Assembly: GCF_001426665.1 (NCBI RefSeq)
Contig: NZ_LMEY01000002.1
Coordinates: 62,001 to 126,000, forward strand
DNA: 64,000 nt
Source of the DNA: Rhizobium sp. Root1334
Lineage (GTDB): Bacteria; Pseudomonadota; Alphaproteobacteria; Rhizobiales; Rhizobiaceae
Direction: 5' to 3'
Part shown: piece by piece, positions 1 through 8,188 of the stretch
How positions within the stretch are numbered: the stretch's first letter is position 1
How the letters are laid out: every line of letters begins with the position of its first letter
The notes under the pieces: generated by a model
What the model was told of the DNA's origin: nothing
Seen by the model: only the letters and a program-made list of their open reading frames with translations
Databases searched by the model: none
Translations under genes and position numbers: made by a program

Positions 1-284
1 TCTCGGATGCCGGACTGACGGTCAGGCAGGCGATCCGCGAAAAGGGGACGCCGTACGCGGACCTTCGCCTCGACGATCCGAGCCTGACAGACGACCAACT
101 GCTCGACGCAATGCTGAAGGAGCCGATCCTCATCAATCGACCGTTCGTCGTGACGCCCCTCGGCACGAGGCTCGCCCGGCCGTCCGAAGCCGTGCTCGAC
201 ATCCTGCCCGACACCTTGAAGGGTCCCTTCACCAAGGAAGATGGCGAACAGGTTATCGATCGGGAGGGCAAGCGCATTGTCTGA
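1..284 (+). CDS. arsC: Arsenate reductase (glutaredoxin type), 3' part
   Basis: Partial gene cut by the window start; codons are read from base 3 and end in TGA at 282-284, giving the last 93 residues. ArsC reduces arsenate to arsenite in the cytoplasm with glutaredoxin/glutathione. The visible part contains the [10 protein letters not shown] segment typical of the ArsC/Spx fold, where the Arg helps bind the oxyanion, followed by the usual RPSE tail. The catalytic Cys lies outside the window. The next gene is arsH, overlapping or abutting it, which supports an arsenic resistance operon. Confidence 0.93.
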   Translation, partial: SDAGLTVRQAIREKGTPYADLRLDDPSLTDDQLLDAMLKEPILINRPFVVTPLGTRLARPSEAVLDILPDTLKGPFTKEDGEQVIDREGKRIV

Positions 285-987
285 GACATTCCCGGCACTC
301 AAGGAGGATTACCTCCATCAGCCCGATGTCGAAGCGTTGCGGCCAGCCTTCTCAACGCACAAGCCACGCATCCTGATCCTCTACGGCTCGCTTCGGGAGG
401 TGTCTTACAGCCGGCTTCTTGCTCATGAGGCTCGAAGACTGCTCGAACGCCTCGGCTGCGATGTCAGGGTCTTTGATCCGAAGGGTTTGCCGCTACCCGA
501 CGAGTCCGCCGCAACGCATCCGAAGGTGATGGAATTGCGCGCGCTGTCCGAGTGGTCCGAGGGCCAGGTCTGGGTCAGTCCGGAGCGTCACGGGGCGATG
601 ACCGGCGTGATGAAATCGCAGATCGACTGGATACCGCTCGCCGTCGGTTCGGTGCGCCCCACGCAAGGACGGACACTCGCTTTGATGCAGGTGTCAGGAG
701 GATCGCAGTCCTTCAACGCCCTTGGGCAGATGCGTATCCTCGGCCGGTGGATGCGGATGATCACGATTCCGAACCAGAGCAGCGTCGCGAAAGCCTATCA
801 GGAGTTCGACGCCGACGGTCGGATGAAGGCGTCGTCGTATTACGACCGTGTCGTGGATGTCTGCGAGGAACTGGTGAAGTTCACCATCCTGACAAGGGAC
901 GCGTCCTCCTACCTGACCGATCGTTACAGCGAGCGCGTCGAGGATGCCGCCAAGCTCGAGCAGCGGGTCTCGCTGAAATCTATTTGA
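277..987 (+). CDS. arsH: NADPH-dependent FMN reductase ArsH
   Basis: Flavoprotein of the ArsH family, which oxidises trivalent organoarsenicals and gives arsenic/oxidative resistance. The protein shows the flavodoxin-like phosphate loop [12 protein letters not shown] and the conserved [18 protein letters not shown] segment. An in-frame ATG at 241 exists, but AAGGAAG touches it directly. The TTG at 277 has GGGAGGG at 262-268 about 8 bases upstream and gives an N-terminus beginning near the conserved PALKEDYL, so TTG is preferred. It overlaps the arsC stop by 8 bases, consistent with translational coupling. Confidence 0.88.
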   Translation: MSETFPALKEDYLHQPDVEALRPAFSTHKPRILILYGSLREVSYSRLLAHEARRLLERLGCDVRVFDPKGLPLPDESAATHPKVMELRALSEWSEGQVWVSPERHGAMTGVMKSQIDWIPLAVGSVRPTQGRTLALMQVSGGSQSFNALGQMRILGRWMRMITIPNQSSVAKAYQEFDADGRMKASSYYDRVVDVCEELVKFTILTRDASSYLTDRYSERVEDAAKLEQRVSLKSI

Positions 988-990
988 GGT

Positions 991-1191
991 TTAGTTCGCC
1001 GCCGTCACGGGCCGTCTCGACGATGTCGCGACGGCGACGAACAACGGAATACCGAGAACGCCAAACAAGGCGTTGGCGAACAGGGCGACACCGATACCGA
1101 GGTTCTCCATCGCGGTGGAAAAGACAAACGGAGCCGCGGCGCCGACGGCGAGTCGAGCGGCCGCCATCCTCCCCGTGATCGCCCCGTATGG
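991..1191 (-). pseudogene. C-terminal remnant of an MFS transporter
   Basis: On the minus strand, 66 codons ending in TAA (991-993) encode YGAITGRMAAARLA followed by two hydrophobic helices (PFVFSTAMENLGIG and ANALFGVLGIPLFV), the pattern of the last helices of a major facilitator protein. There is no start and the reading frame loses any transporter character above 1191, exactly where the 1193-1284 inverted repeat begins. Likely the tail of a transporter gene truncated by insertion or deletion. MFS genes are often found beside arsenic operons, which is only context. Confidence 0.6.
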
Positions 1192-1192
1192 A

Positions 1193-1284
1193 ATGCAACT
1201 CCGGGGACAGTCGATCCCGATTTCCGCCGTCTCGGCGGCGCTTTGCTAAATCTCCTGCGGCTGTCCCGGGAACCGGAGTTGCAT
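1193..1284. repeat. 92-bp inverted repeat (MITE-like)
   Basis: Begins ATGCAACTCCGG and ends CCGGAGTTGCAT, so the outer 12 bases are a perfect inverted repeat. The homology extends inward (GGGGACAGTCG against CGGCTGTCCCGGG), and the centre has a smaller CCGCC/GGCGG stem. It lies directly against the point where the MFS remnant ends. No transposase is inside. It may be a miniature element, a solo terminus or an extragenic palindrome; no second copy was noticed in the window. Confidence 0.5.
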
Positions 1285-1375
1285 GCGCGAATTCCCGAAC
1301 CGTGGCTATGCCACCGCTATGCTCGGTTCTCCGATATGCTCTTTGCCCATCGATCAGTGTTCGCTCATGGCAAAA

Positions 1376-1675
1376 CTAGGCTTCATTGTCTTTCGCCAAG
1401 GTTTGAAGCCTGCGGATTTCATCTGCGCATTCAAAAAGCAGGTGCGCTGCAACAAGATCGTGCCCGTTGTCGAGCTCTTTCATCATTCGCGTGATCTGCG
1501 CGAGAGATGCGGCCGTTAGAGGTGCGACGTTACCCTGTTTTTGCACGATTTCCCGCTGGCCGGCGATCGTTTCAAGGGCACGTTCAATCAATCTGCGGCG
1601 CTCGGACGGTGGCAGCTTAGCCACGTGGTTTGCAGCCGCGTAGAGTTCACTGACAAAACTTGCACTTGACGACAT
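1376..1675 (-). CDS. Small helical hypothetical protein
   Basis: A 99-residue, mostly alpha-helical, charged protein with no signal peptide or membrane segment. I do not recognise the family. The composition (alternating Ala/Leu/Glu/Arg, ERRRLIERALETI) looks like a real coding sequence. AAGGG lies almost against the ATG, which is poor spacing, so either the start is slightly wrong or initiation is weak. It stands alone between the inverted repeat and the exonuclease remnant. Confidence 0.5.
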   Translation of the reverse strand: MSSSASFVSELYAAANHVAKLPPSERRRLIERALETIAGQREIVQKQGNVAPLTAASLAQITRMMKELDNGHDLVAAHLLFECADEIRRLQTLAKDNEA

Positions 1676-1850
1676 CCCTTATCGTGAGGGCTTGCGGAAG
1701 CGACGTCAATGATGCTGGTTCGTATCCGGGGCCTGGCTTTGGATGGCGCGCAGTGACCTCCCGCATATTTCTGGCGGAGCCGGACGATCAACGCGTGCAT
1801 GTGGTAGTAGGGGCTATTGAGTACAAGCGATGCCGCAGTAGACAGGAACC

Positions 1851-2505
1851 ATGGCAACACAGATCGACATGTTTTCGAATGAACCGGATGATATCCCGGC
1901 GGGACCGGATCGCGATCTCAAACCGACGTCGCCTTCACTTTCGTCGATTACGGCACAATTGGTGACGTGATTGGCATCCATGGCGGCCTTCGCTAGGCCT
2001 CTCGTCTCATCCCGGCAGAAATTACCCGGCTTACCGGTATCAGCAACCAGATGGTCGAAGGCGGTCATCGACATAACGCCGTTGCGAGGCTTGATCGACC
2101 AGGCTGACTTGATCATCGCCCACAATACTAGCTTCGACCGGCCCTTTTGCGAGGCATTCGCTGATGGATTTGCCGGGCGGCCTAGGCCTGCCCAAACTCC
2201 GACATAGACTGGAAATCCCGTGGCTACGAAAGCACGAAACTCGGTTGCCTGATCGGCCATGGGGGGTATTTCCATGACGGCATCGTGCCATCGACGACTG
2301 TTTCGCGCTGCTCGGGGTTTTGGCGGCCAAGACGAGCGGGTGCGCGGCCACGGCTTTTGCCGAGCTCTACCAGGAAAGTCAGACATCGCGCGTCCGGGTT
2401 CTTGCAGAAAACAGCCCGTTCGACATGAAGGATGCTCTGAAAGCCAGAGGTTATCGCTGGTCAGATGGGAGCGACGGGCCCTCGAAGTGCTGTGGACTGA
2501 AGTAG
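1851..2505 (+). pseudogene. Decayed DnaQ-like 3'-5' exonuclease
   Basis: Pieces of one protein lie in different plus-strand frames: an N-terminus MATQIDMFSNEPDD at 1851, then GTIGDVIGIHGGLR, EITRLTGISNQMV, ADLIIAHNTSFDRPFCEAF, HRAIDDCFALLGVL and a C-terminal SPFDMKDALKARGYRWSDG, ending at 2505. These match the order of DEDD-family exonucleases related to the DNA polymerase III epsilon subunit. Exo motif I (DxETTGL), expected between the first two pieces, is missing, and at least three frameshifts or stops interrupt the gene. It cannot make an active enzyme. Confidence 0.75.
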
Positions 2506-2952
2506 GGGAGAACGCGCTTGAAGATGAGCTTCGTTTTCTTCGCAGCGATCTGTCGATATCCGGACGCTGCCCCGCCAATCAAGCGCCTGACGGCTTTTGA
2601 CCATTTCCGAGCATAGCGGAACGATTTTGATAGGCTTTTGCGAAAACCGCTTGGTGCCAAGCGCGCGGTCTTCGCCTGCCTGTCAACGGACGTGTCTCAT
2701 CAAAAATGAAAAATCTGAGAGCGAATTTCTCGAAAAAAGCCGCCATCCGTTTCCAGATGGCGGCGCAAACACGGTTAAATTATGCGCGCCTCAAATATAA
2801 ACTGCATTAGATAATGCATTTTCGTCAGCGCTTATATACCAACAGATTTTTAGGGGTCTTTCAATGCACATTGTTGGCCGAATTGTTCGCTTGTATAACA
2901 ATGCGTGATCGAAGCCACGCTGCCGCGTCCGTCAGCGGGAAACCGCTGTGCC
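2506..2952. other. Intergenic stretch without a supported gene
   Basis: About 450 bases between the exonuclease remnant and the DUF982 pair. It is more A+T rich than its neighbours in the 2700-2900 part. Apart from the minus-strand terminator at 2733-2764, I see no open frame with coding character and no recognisable RNA gene. Confidence 0.5.
2733..2764 (-). terminator. Rho-independent terminator for the DUF982 pair
   Basis: Read on the minus strand: a perfect 9-bp stem GCCGCCATC/GATGGCGGC with an 8-base loop, followed at once by six T. It lies about 190 bases beyond the stop of the second DUF982 gene, the only minus-strand unit that could use it. Confidence 0.85.
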
Positions 2953-3213
2953 TCATTCGAGGATGTCCGCATCGAGGCAAGCCGTGATGAAATGCGCACG
3001 GGATAGTGCCGTTCCGACATGCCCGCGCAGGGCGTCCTGGCAGGATTTGCGGGCTATCTTGTAGGACGGCCCTTTAAGGCCTCTCCAGCGCGTCACGAGG
3101 AAAGCCAGCGCATCTCCAGGACCAACGATGGTGTCTATCCGCCCATCGGCTGCGATCACGCGGACGGAATACTCCCATCTTGTTCGAAGATTGATGCGAA
3201 TGATCTCTGTCAT
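2953..3213 (-). CDS. DUF982 family protein, second of a tandem pair
   Basis: 86-residue protein of the DUF982 family, small soluble proteins abundant in Rhizobiales with no established function. The fold signature is visible: N-terminal beta strands (WEYSVRVIAADGR), a GPGDALAFLVTRW helix, KIARKSCQDALRG with the conserved Cys, and a C-terminal helix ending in ACLDADIL. It starts 3 bases after the stop of the paralogue at 3217-3483, so the two are almost certainly one transcript, driven by the GGAAC-type promoter at 3513-3537. The terminator at 2733-2764 follows. Confidence 0.8.
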   Translation of the reverse strand: MTEIIRINLRTRWEYSVRVIAADGRIDTIVGPGDALAFLVTRWRGLKGPSYKIARKSCQDALRGHVGTALSRAHFITACLDADILE

Positions 3214-3216
3214 TGG

Positions 3217-3483
3217 CTATGTAACGAGGATGTCGGCTTCCACGCATGCCGCAATGAAGTCGTCGCGAATGGCCGCGGCGGAGACCCGCCTACCAAGTGC
3301 TGCCATGCAGAGCTTTCGTGCGCGCTCGAAGTGTTCGCCGCGTTCCTTCGGCCACCGTTGCGTCATGGTGTTCAAAGCCGATTGCGGACCGCCTATGTCG
3401 ACGGAGATGCCGTGTCCGATACGGACCCGCACGGGCTCCGCCCAGCTGATGTTGCTGCAGTTCATTTCTGTTTCGATAATCAT
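3217..3483 (-). CDS. DUF982 family protein, first of a tandem pair
   Basis: 88-residue DUF982 protein sharing the plan of its downstream neighbour: GGPQSALNTMTQRWP, ARKLCMAALGRR, and a final FIAACVEADILV. The start ATG at 3483 was chosen because GGGAGGAG lies 7 bases upstream and a stress-type promoter ends 29 bases before it; a longer in-frame reading to 3804 would run through that promoter and lacks family similarity. Function unknown. The tandem arrangement suggests local duplication followed by divergence. Confidence 0.85.
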   Translation of the reverse strand: MIIETEMNCSNISWAEPVRVRIGHGISVDIGGPQSALNTMTQRWPKERGEHFERARKLCMAALGRRVSAAAIRDDFIAACVEADILVT

Positions 3484-3512
3484 TTTGATGCTCCTCCCAG
3501 AGCTGCTCGAAT

Positions 3513-3537
3513 AACTCAAAATGCTAATGTTTGTTCC
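3513..3537 (-). promoter_or_regulatory. EcfG/RpoE2-type promoter of the DUF982 pair
   Basis: On the minus strand GGAAC, 17 bases, GTT, ending 29 bases before the ATG at 3483. It fits the GGAAC-N18/19-TT form described for RpoE2 of Sinorhizobium meliloti. It is back to back with the similar plus-strand site at 3561-3585. Confidence 0.75.
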
Positions 3538-3560
3538 GTCGCTCTGCGTCGAGATAACTG

Positions 3561-3585
3561 GGAACCAATCGGTCTGCTGTGTGTT
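3561..3585 (+). promoter_or_regulatory. EcfG/RpoE2-type promoter of the PRC-barrel gene
   Basis: GGAAC, 17 bases, GTT on the plus strand, 61 bases before the ATG at 3647. Same form as eleven other sites in the window and divergent from 3513-3537. Confidence 0.75.
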
Positions 3586-3646
3586 TAAAGCCGCCGGATA
3601 GTTGGTTCCCCTGCTGCCGGTCCAACTCACTTTCAGGAGCTTTTTT

Positions 3647-4093
3647 ATGAATCTTCGTCCGATCGCTGCCGGCCTTGTTTTTTCTCTTCTCGCAGGCGCC
3701 GCTGTCGCGCAGACTGCCGCAGCATCCGGAGCTGACGCCGCGCTCACCGGCCCTGGCATAACGATGGGCACTGCCGCCACCATTCCGCTCAAGTACGTGA
3801 ACATTCAGGATACCGACCTGATGACCTCGCGTTTGATCGGCATCGACATCTACAACAAGCAGAATGAGACGATTGGTGAGATCTCCGATGTCGTTATCGG
3901 CGACGGAAAGTCGGTCATTGGTATCGTTGCCAGTGTCGGTGGCTTCCTCAGCATCGGCGAGAGCTATGTGGTCCTCGATCCGGCATCCGTTGCCCTTGCC
4001 GAAGTCGAGGGAACCTGGAAAGCCTTTGTCGACACCACGAAGGACGATCTCTCGAATGCCCCCAAGCTCGATTATTCGAAATTGAAGAAGTAA
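3647..4093 (+). CDS. Exported PRC-barrel domain protein
   Basis: 148 residues. An N-terminal signal peptide (MNLRPIAAGLVFSLLAGAAVAQ) is followed by a PRC-barrel beta domain containing TSRLIGIDIYN, ETIGEISDVVIGD and SYVVLDPASVAL, typical of secreted PRC-barrel proteins of rhizobia. The role is unknown; such proteins are often stress-induced. The ATG at 3647 is preferred over one 45 bases upstream because AGGAG is correctly spaced before it and it gives a clean signal peptide. It has its own stress-type promoter and a strong terminator, so it is probably monocistronic. Confidence 0.88.
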   Translation: MNLRPIAAGLVFSLLAGAAVAQTAAASGADAALTGPGITMGTAATIPLKYVNIQDTDLMTSRLIGIDIYNKQNETIGEISDVVIGDGKSVIGIVASVGGFLSIGESYVVLDPASVALAEVEGTWKAFVDTTKDDLSNAPKLDYSKLKK

Positions 4094-4103
4094 CGGTCCG
4101 GGC

Positions 4104-4143
4104 AGGCTGGGGCGGGCTTCGAGCTCGCCCCAGCCTGGTTTTC
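4104..4143 (+). terminator. Strong rho-independent terminator
   Basis: A 15-bp stem (AGGCTGGGGCGGGCT pairing with AGCTCGCCCCAGCCT, one G-U pair) with a tiny TCG loop, followed by GGTTTT. It starts 11 bases after the PRC-barrel stop codon. Confidence 0.9.
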
Positions 4144-4233
4144 TGGCCTCGTTTTCCGTGCAGCGAACCGCTCCCGTCTGGCAGTCCCGTTCCATGTGCA
4201 AACGGGACAGTGCATCCATCGATGGAATAGCCA

Positions 4234-4740
4234 ATGATCGACCAGATTTCTGCCATCGGCCAGTCCTTCGACGCGCTGCCGCATCTCGGTGCGCTCGTTA
4301 CTGCCTATCTCCTCGCGCTGCCGATCGGATGGGATCGCGAAAAGAGTGAACGGAGCGCCGGTTTGCGTACCTTCCCTCTCGTTGCGATCGCCAGCTGCGG
4401 CTTTATCCAGGCGACGGAAACCCTGACGGCAGGCAATCCAGAAGCGACCGCCCGTATCGTCGAAGGATTGATCACCGGAATGGGCTTCATCGGCGGTGGT
4501 GCGATCCTGGTGGTAAGCAAAAGTGTCCGGGGAACCGCGACGGCCGCCAGTCTTTGGGCTACGGGCGCAATTGGAACCGCTGTTGGATTGGGCGCCTACG
4601 ATATCGCGCTCGTCCTGTCGATCATGACTTTCCTGACGTTGCGGATGACGGCGAGTTTCAAACCATCGGACGACGCGGCTGACAAACCTGCATCAAGTCC
4701 TGGCGATGCCACCAAAACAAGGAATTCCGATCCCGTCTGA
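4234..4740 (+). CDS. MgtC/SapB family membrane protein
   Basis: 168-residue membrane protein. MgtC-family proteins are linked to growth in low Mg2+ and to control of the F-ATPase in pathogens; the role in rhizobia is less clear. Visible signatures are LPIGWDREKSERSAGLRTFPLVAIASCGF, split here as GWDREKSERSAGLRTFP then LVAIASCGF, and GLITGMGFIGGGAIL, with about four to five hydrophobic helices. The C-terminus is a short charged tail, with no ACT-like domain. It lies beyond the PRC terminator, so it needs its own promoter; no GGAAC-type site was found upstream. Confidence 0.88.
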   Translation: MIDQISAIGQSFDALPHLGALVTAYLLALPIGWDREKSERSAGLRTFPLVAIASCGFIQATETLTAGNPEATARIVEGLITGMGFIGGGAILVVSKSVRGTATAASLWATGAIGTAVGLGAYDIALVLSIMTFLTLRMTASFKPSDDAADKPASSPGDATKTRNSDPV

Positions 4741-4787
4741 TCGTTTCCTGTGTTCGGGCGTTTGTGGCGTTTGCTCTCCAGATAGAC

Positions 4788-5291
4788 CTACCGCGACAGC
4801 CGGATATCGCTTGTTATGACCGGGCGGCCGGTCTTTGGGTCCTTGTCGATCGTTTTCAATCTTAGGCCCCTGGCGCCGATCTTTTCGATGGTCATCTGCG
4901 CCGTTCGGTCGCCATTGATCACCCGGCTCCAACGCACGGTGAAGTTGATTGCGTTGCCGGTGCGCGAGCCCGTCAATTGGGATGGCCGGCCCGACGGTCC
5001 GACATAGGTGCCACTGTATCTCGTGCCGCTGGCCTTGATGTCGGCGGAGACGGCCCGCCTGACCACCACCAATCCACGGCACTGACCCGACATGGAAAGA
5101 GACGTGCCACGCGCCCTGCTGTCGAACGTGCATTTGACGTTGAGCGGCCGTGAGCCGATTGCGGTCGTCACCGAGCCACTGCCGGACCAGTTCCCACTGA
5201 TCGACTTCAAGAATTGTGCTTCATCGGCCAAAGCCGGCGTGAAAGTGAGGAATAGCGTCAGCCCAAAGGCACTGATTGCGGAAAGTTTCAT
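4788..5291 (-). CDS. Exported hypothetical protein, OmpA/LolA-unrelated beta-rich type
   Basis: 167-residue secreted protein of unknown function. A signal peptide (MKLSAISAFGLTLFLTFTPALA) precedes a beta-rich domain with GNWSGSGSV, KCTFDSRARG, YSGTYVGPSG and GNAINFTVRW, a lipocalin-like or calycin-like strand pattern. I recognise it only as a recurrent rhizobial periplasmic protein. The ATG at 5291 has GGAGG nine bases upstream. The stress-type promoter at 5341-5365 ends 49 bases before it and rules out the longer in-frame reading to 5342. Confidence 0.75.
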   Translation of the reverse strand: MKLSAISAFGLTLFLTFTPALADEAQFLKSISGNWSGSGSVTTAIGSRPLNVKCTFDSRARGTSLSMSGQCRGLVVVRRAVSADIKASGTRYSGTYVGPSGRPSQLTGSRTGNAINFTVRWSRVINGDRTAQMTIEKIGARGLRLKTIDKDPKTGRPVITSDIRLSR

Positions 5292-5340
5292 GTGGTCGCC
5301 TCCGGGCCTTGGAAACCATCTCCAAACAGCTCTTGCCCAC

Positions 5341-5365
5341 AACGCGCCGCCAGCCGCCCGGTTCC
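5341..5365 (-). promoter_or_regulatory. EcfG/RpoE2-type promoter
   Basis: Minus-strand GGAAC-N17-GTT, 49 bases before the ATG at 5291 of the exported beta-rich protein. Confidence 0.72.
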
Positions 5366-5396
5366 CGCGCGTTCGTGGGGGACGTCACCGGACAAG

Positions 5397-5735
5397 CTAT
5401 TTGGTGGTGAAGAACGTCAGAAGCACTTTTCCCTTTTCCCCGACGAGGCAGACGAACCGATCGGCCTTTCCGGCAGCGCCGTTCCGCTCGATATAGGCTT
5501 CCCCCAGAATGACCGTTTTGACAGCAACGTCCTCAACCTTGGTGTCAGCTGCGCTGATCGCATGACTTTCGGCGTCGAAAACCAGGCCGGTAATCTCTGA
5601 TGACTGTGCTTGCAGGGCGACAAGACCGGTCGACCTGCAAGCGGTCACTGCCGGATCTTCGACGGTCTGAGCCGGCGCTGGACCGGCCAACAAAAGAGAC
5701 GACATCGCTGCCATCAGGTATCGCTTGAATGCCAT
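5397..5735 (-). CDS. Small exported hypothetical protein
   Basis: 112 residues beginning with a signal peptide (MAFKRYLMAAMSSLLLAGPAPAQ). The mature part is short, with conserved-looking segments CRSTGLVALQ, ADTKVEDVAVKTVILGEAYIE and DRFVCLVGEKGKVLLTFF, and two Cys that may pair. Family not recognised; similar small periplasmic proteins occur in Rhizobiales. The start at 5735 has GAAGGGA upstream and follows a stress-type promoter by 53 bases. It is transcribed ahead of the 4788-5291 gene on the same strand, but each has its own promoter. Confidence 0.75.
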   Translation of the reverse strand: MAFKRYLMAAMSSLLLAGPAPAQTVEDPAVTACRSTGLVALQAQSSEITGLVFDAESHAISAADTKVEDVAVKTVILGEAYIERNGAAGKADRFVCLVGEKGKVLLTFFTTK

Positions 5736-5788
5736 TGGGTTTCCCTTCGCTGCCAAAAGAATATCGGCGGGGCAGGTCCGCGACACCA

Positions 5789-5813
5789 AACGCATCCGGC
5801 GCCACACTGTTCC
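5789..5813 (-). promoter_or_regulatory. EcfG/RpoE2-type promoter
   Basis: Minus-strand GGAAC-N17-GTT, 53 bases before the ATG at 5735. Confidence 0.72.
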
Positions 5814-6013
5814 CTCGTCGATACGGGCAACAGAACAATCTGGGCAGGTCCCATGCCGACGTTTGTTCCCAGGGGCCCGCTAAGGTCGCCAACATCCTAT
5901 GGCCAAGGGCGGGGAGATTTTCAGAAATTACCCGCTCCCAACAGATAGCCATCATTGCGAGCCGCGCTATCTGGAACAAGGGAACAGGACAGAGCATGGA
6001 GTAAACCGGGATA

Positions 6014-6991
6014 ATGCCATCAGTGTCGGACGTCGAAAAGAACGAACCTGGCCGTGGCCGCGATGCCGAAACCCCCAATGAAATTCCGGTGAGGGGACTT
6101 CGGGATGTTTTCTGGCGCGTATCCACTGAAGTCTTGGAAGACCGTGTAACCCTTATTGCGGCCGGTGTGACGTTTTACATCTTGCTGTCTCTGTTCCCCG
6201 CACTTGGCGCCCTGGTATCGCTTTATGGCTTCATCGCCGATCCCGGCACGATGGCCAAGCATATCACCTTCGTTGCGGACATCCTGCCTCCCGGGGCCTT
6301 CGACATCATCCTCACACAGCTCAACATTCTCGTTCAGGCCAAGACGTCCACCTTGAGCGTAAGTTTCCTTGGCGGCCTGGCGATCGCCATCTGGAGCGCC
6401 AACAGTGCAATCAAGGCATTGTTCGACGCGGTGAACATCGCCTACGGCGAAGTAGAAAAGCGCGGTATCGTCCGCCTCAACCTGATCTCGCTTGCCTTTA
6501 CGGGGATCGGCCTGGTGCTCGCCGCTTTCTTTATCGCGGCGCTGGGTGGTGTTCCCGCCGCACTTTCGTATGTCTGGCTCGATCGCTGGCAGGAAACTCT
6601 GATCAGCGTTCTTCGCTGGCCGGTCGTCCTTGCCGTCATCGCAGGTGCCGTTGCATTGGTCTATCATTTCGGGCCAAGCCGCGAGCCTGCAAAGGCCCGT
6701 TGGCTAACGTGGGGAGCCGTGTTCAGCACGCTCCTCTGGCTGCTGGCTTCGATCCTCTTTTCCTATTATCTGACGACATTCGCCAACTATGACGCAACCT
6801 ATGGCGCGCTCGGCGCGCTGATAGGCTTCATGATCTGGACGTGGATTTCCGTAATCATCGTCATCGTCGGGGCCGAATTGAATGCGGAACTCGAGCACCA
6901 GACCGCCCGCGATACGACGACTGGACCCCCAATGCCGATGGGAAGCCGGGGTGCATACGTCGCCGATACGGTCGGCGCTTCTGTGGATTGA
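6014..6991 (+). CDS. YihY/BrkB family inner-membrane protein
   Basis: 325 residues with about six membrane helices, matching the YihY/BrkB family once misnamed ribonuclease BN. Family landmarks include DRVTLIAAGVTFYILLSLFP, ALVSLYGFIAD, GLAIAIWSANSAIKALFDAVNIAYGEVE broken up as WSANSAIKALFDA and NIAYGE, and a C-terminal YDATYGALGALIGFMIW motif followed by GAELNAELEHQ. Molecular function is not established. A 30-residue charged tail precedes the first helix. No stress-type promoter was found immediately upstream, unlike most neighbours. Confidence 0.92.
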   Translation: MPSVSDVEKNEPGRGRDAETPNEIPVRGLRDVFWRVSTEVLEDRVTLIAAGVTFYILLSLFPALGALVSLYGFIADPGTMAKHITFVADILPPGAFDIILTQLNILVQAKTSTLSVSFLGGLAIAIWSANSAIKALFDAVNIAYGEVEKRGIVRLNLISLAFTGIGLVLAAFFIAALGGVPAALSYVWLDRWQETLISVLRWPVVLAVIAGAVALVYHFGPSREPAKARWLTWGAVFSTLLWLLASILFSYYLTTFANYDATYGALGALIGFMIWTWISVIIVIVGAELNAELEHQTARDTTTGPPMPMGSRGAYVADTVGASVD

Positions 6992-7034
6992 TGGCGCCGG
7001 CTACTGTTTTGGTTCTTGGAGCAACGGCGCGGCG

Positions 7035-7059
7035 GGAACATTGCGGACCGTTGCGGGTT
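7035..7059 (+). promoter_or_regulatory. EcfG/RpoE2-type promoter of exonuclease III
   Basis: Plus-strand GGAAC-N17-GTT, 36 bases before the ATG at 7096. Confidence 0.75.
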
Positions 7060-7095
7060 TTCAGTCAGGATCATTCATCCCAAGACATCGGGGCC

Positions 7096-7875
7096 ATGTT
7101 GAAGATCGCCACGTACAATGTGAACGGCGTCAACGGCCGTCTCGACGTCCTCCTGCGCTGGCTTGAGGAGGCGGCACCGGATGTCGCTTGTCTGCAGGAG
7201 CTGAAAGCGCCCGATGAAAAATTCCCCGCAAAAGAGCTTGAAAGAGCCGGGTATGGAGCGGTCTGGCAGGGGCAAAAATCATGGAATGGCGTCGCCATCC
7301 TTTGCAAGGACAGGGAGCCGCTTTTGACCCGGCAGGGACTTCCCGGCGGCGCCGATGACAAGCAAAGCCGCTACATTGAAGCGGCGATAAGCGGTATGGT
7401 GATCGGGTGCATCTATGCGCCGAACGGCAATCCGGCGCCAGGCCCGAAGTTCGACTACAAGCTTGGCTGGCTTGACCGGTTTAGCCGTTATGCCGGCGAA
7501 CTGTTCGCACTGGATGTACCTGTCATCCTTGCAGGGGATTATAACATCATCCCGACGGACCTGGACGTCTATAAGCCGGAGCGCTGGCGAGACGACGCGC
7601 TCTTCAGGGTCGAGGTGCGCCAAGCCTTTCACAAACTCGGTGCAATGGGCTGGACTGATGCGTTGCGCCACCTTCATCCTTCAGAGCGGATCTACACGTT
7701 CTGGGACTATTTCCGTAACGCCTATGGGCGCAATGCCGGTCTTCGGCTCGATCATTTTCTTATCAGCCCCGATGTGGCGAAAAGACTGAGTGCTGCAGGC
7801 ATCGACAAACATGTTCGCGGCTGGGCGCACACGAGCGACCATGCGCCCGCCTGGATCGACCTCGAAGACGGTTAG
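7096..7875 (+). CDS. xthA: Exodeoxyribonuclease III (AP endonuclease)
   Basis: 259-residue enzyme of the exonuclease III/APE1 family, which cleaves DNA at abasic sites and trims 3' blocks after oxidative damage. Visible motifs in order: ATYNVNGVNGR near residue 4, CLQELKAPDEKFP with the metal-binding Glu, SWNGVAIL, IYAPNGNP, LAGDYNIIPTDLD, WTDALRHLHP, LRLDHFLIS, and TSDHAPAWI with the catalytic Asp-His pair. All catalytic residues appear intact. The start at 7096 fits the family N-terminus and lies 36 bases after a stress-type promoter. Confidence 0.95.
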   Translation: MLKIATYNVNGVNGRLDVLLRWLEEAAPDVACLQELKAPDEKFPAKELERAGYGAVWQGQKSWNGVAILCKDREPLLTRQGLPGGADDKQSRYIEAAISGMVIGCIYAPNGNPAPGPKFDYKLGWLDRFSRYAGELFALDVPVILAGDYNIIPTDLDVYKPERWRDDALFRVEVRQAFHKLGAMGWTDALRHLHPSERIYTFWDYFRNAYGRNAGLRLDHFLISPDVAKRLSAAGIDKHVRGWAHTSDHAPAWIDLEDG

Positions 7876-8188
7876 GATCGTCCGCAAAAGTGCAGACAGA
7901 TATGGCCCAGGATTTGCGCATGCATATCGGCCGGTCTTGGCATCGGCTTTGCCCGCAATGGACGAAGGATTTTCCCAACCGAAACTTAGAGCTTCTAAAG
8001 GTGAGGGGAGTGGATTTCAGGATCGGCAAGAGGGTCGCGTGGAAGATGGAGGATCCAACCGCATCGCGAGATGGTATCATCGAGATTTCCCGCTCGCTGG
8101 TCAGGCCGTTGAAGAATGGTGCGGCGGAGCCTTTCCATCCCCGGATTGCTATCGAGGACGACTGCCAATCTCCTGCTGTCCCTAACGT
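7876..8188. other. Intergenic stretch, no supported gene
   Basis: About 310 bases between the convergent exonuclease III and DUF421 genes. A plus-strand frame from 7890 to 8219 is open, but it has no recognisable domain, lacks a good ribosome site and runs into the end of the DUF421 gene, so I do not call it. Confidence 0.4.

Noticed and set aside
552-1178. Open plus-strand frame of 208 codons
   Set aside because: It is the out-of-frame shadow of arsH, Arg-rich and without domain character.
3524-4234. Minus-strand frame of 236 codons over the PRC-barrel gene
   Set aside because: Antisense shadow of a well-supported gene; no ribosome site.
5940-6010. GGAAC sequences just upstream of the BrkB gene as a stress promoter
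   Set aside because: Neither copy has GTT or TT at the right distance.
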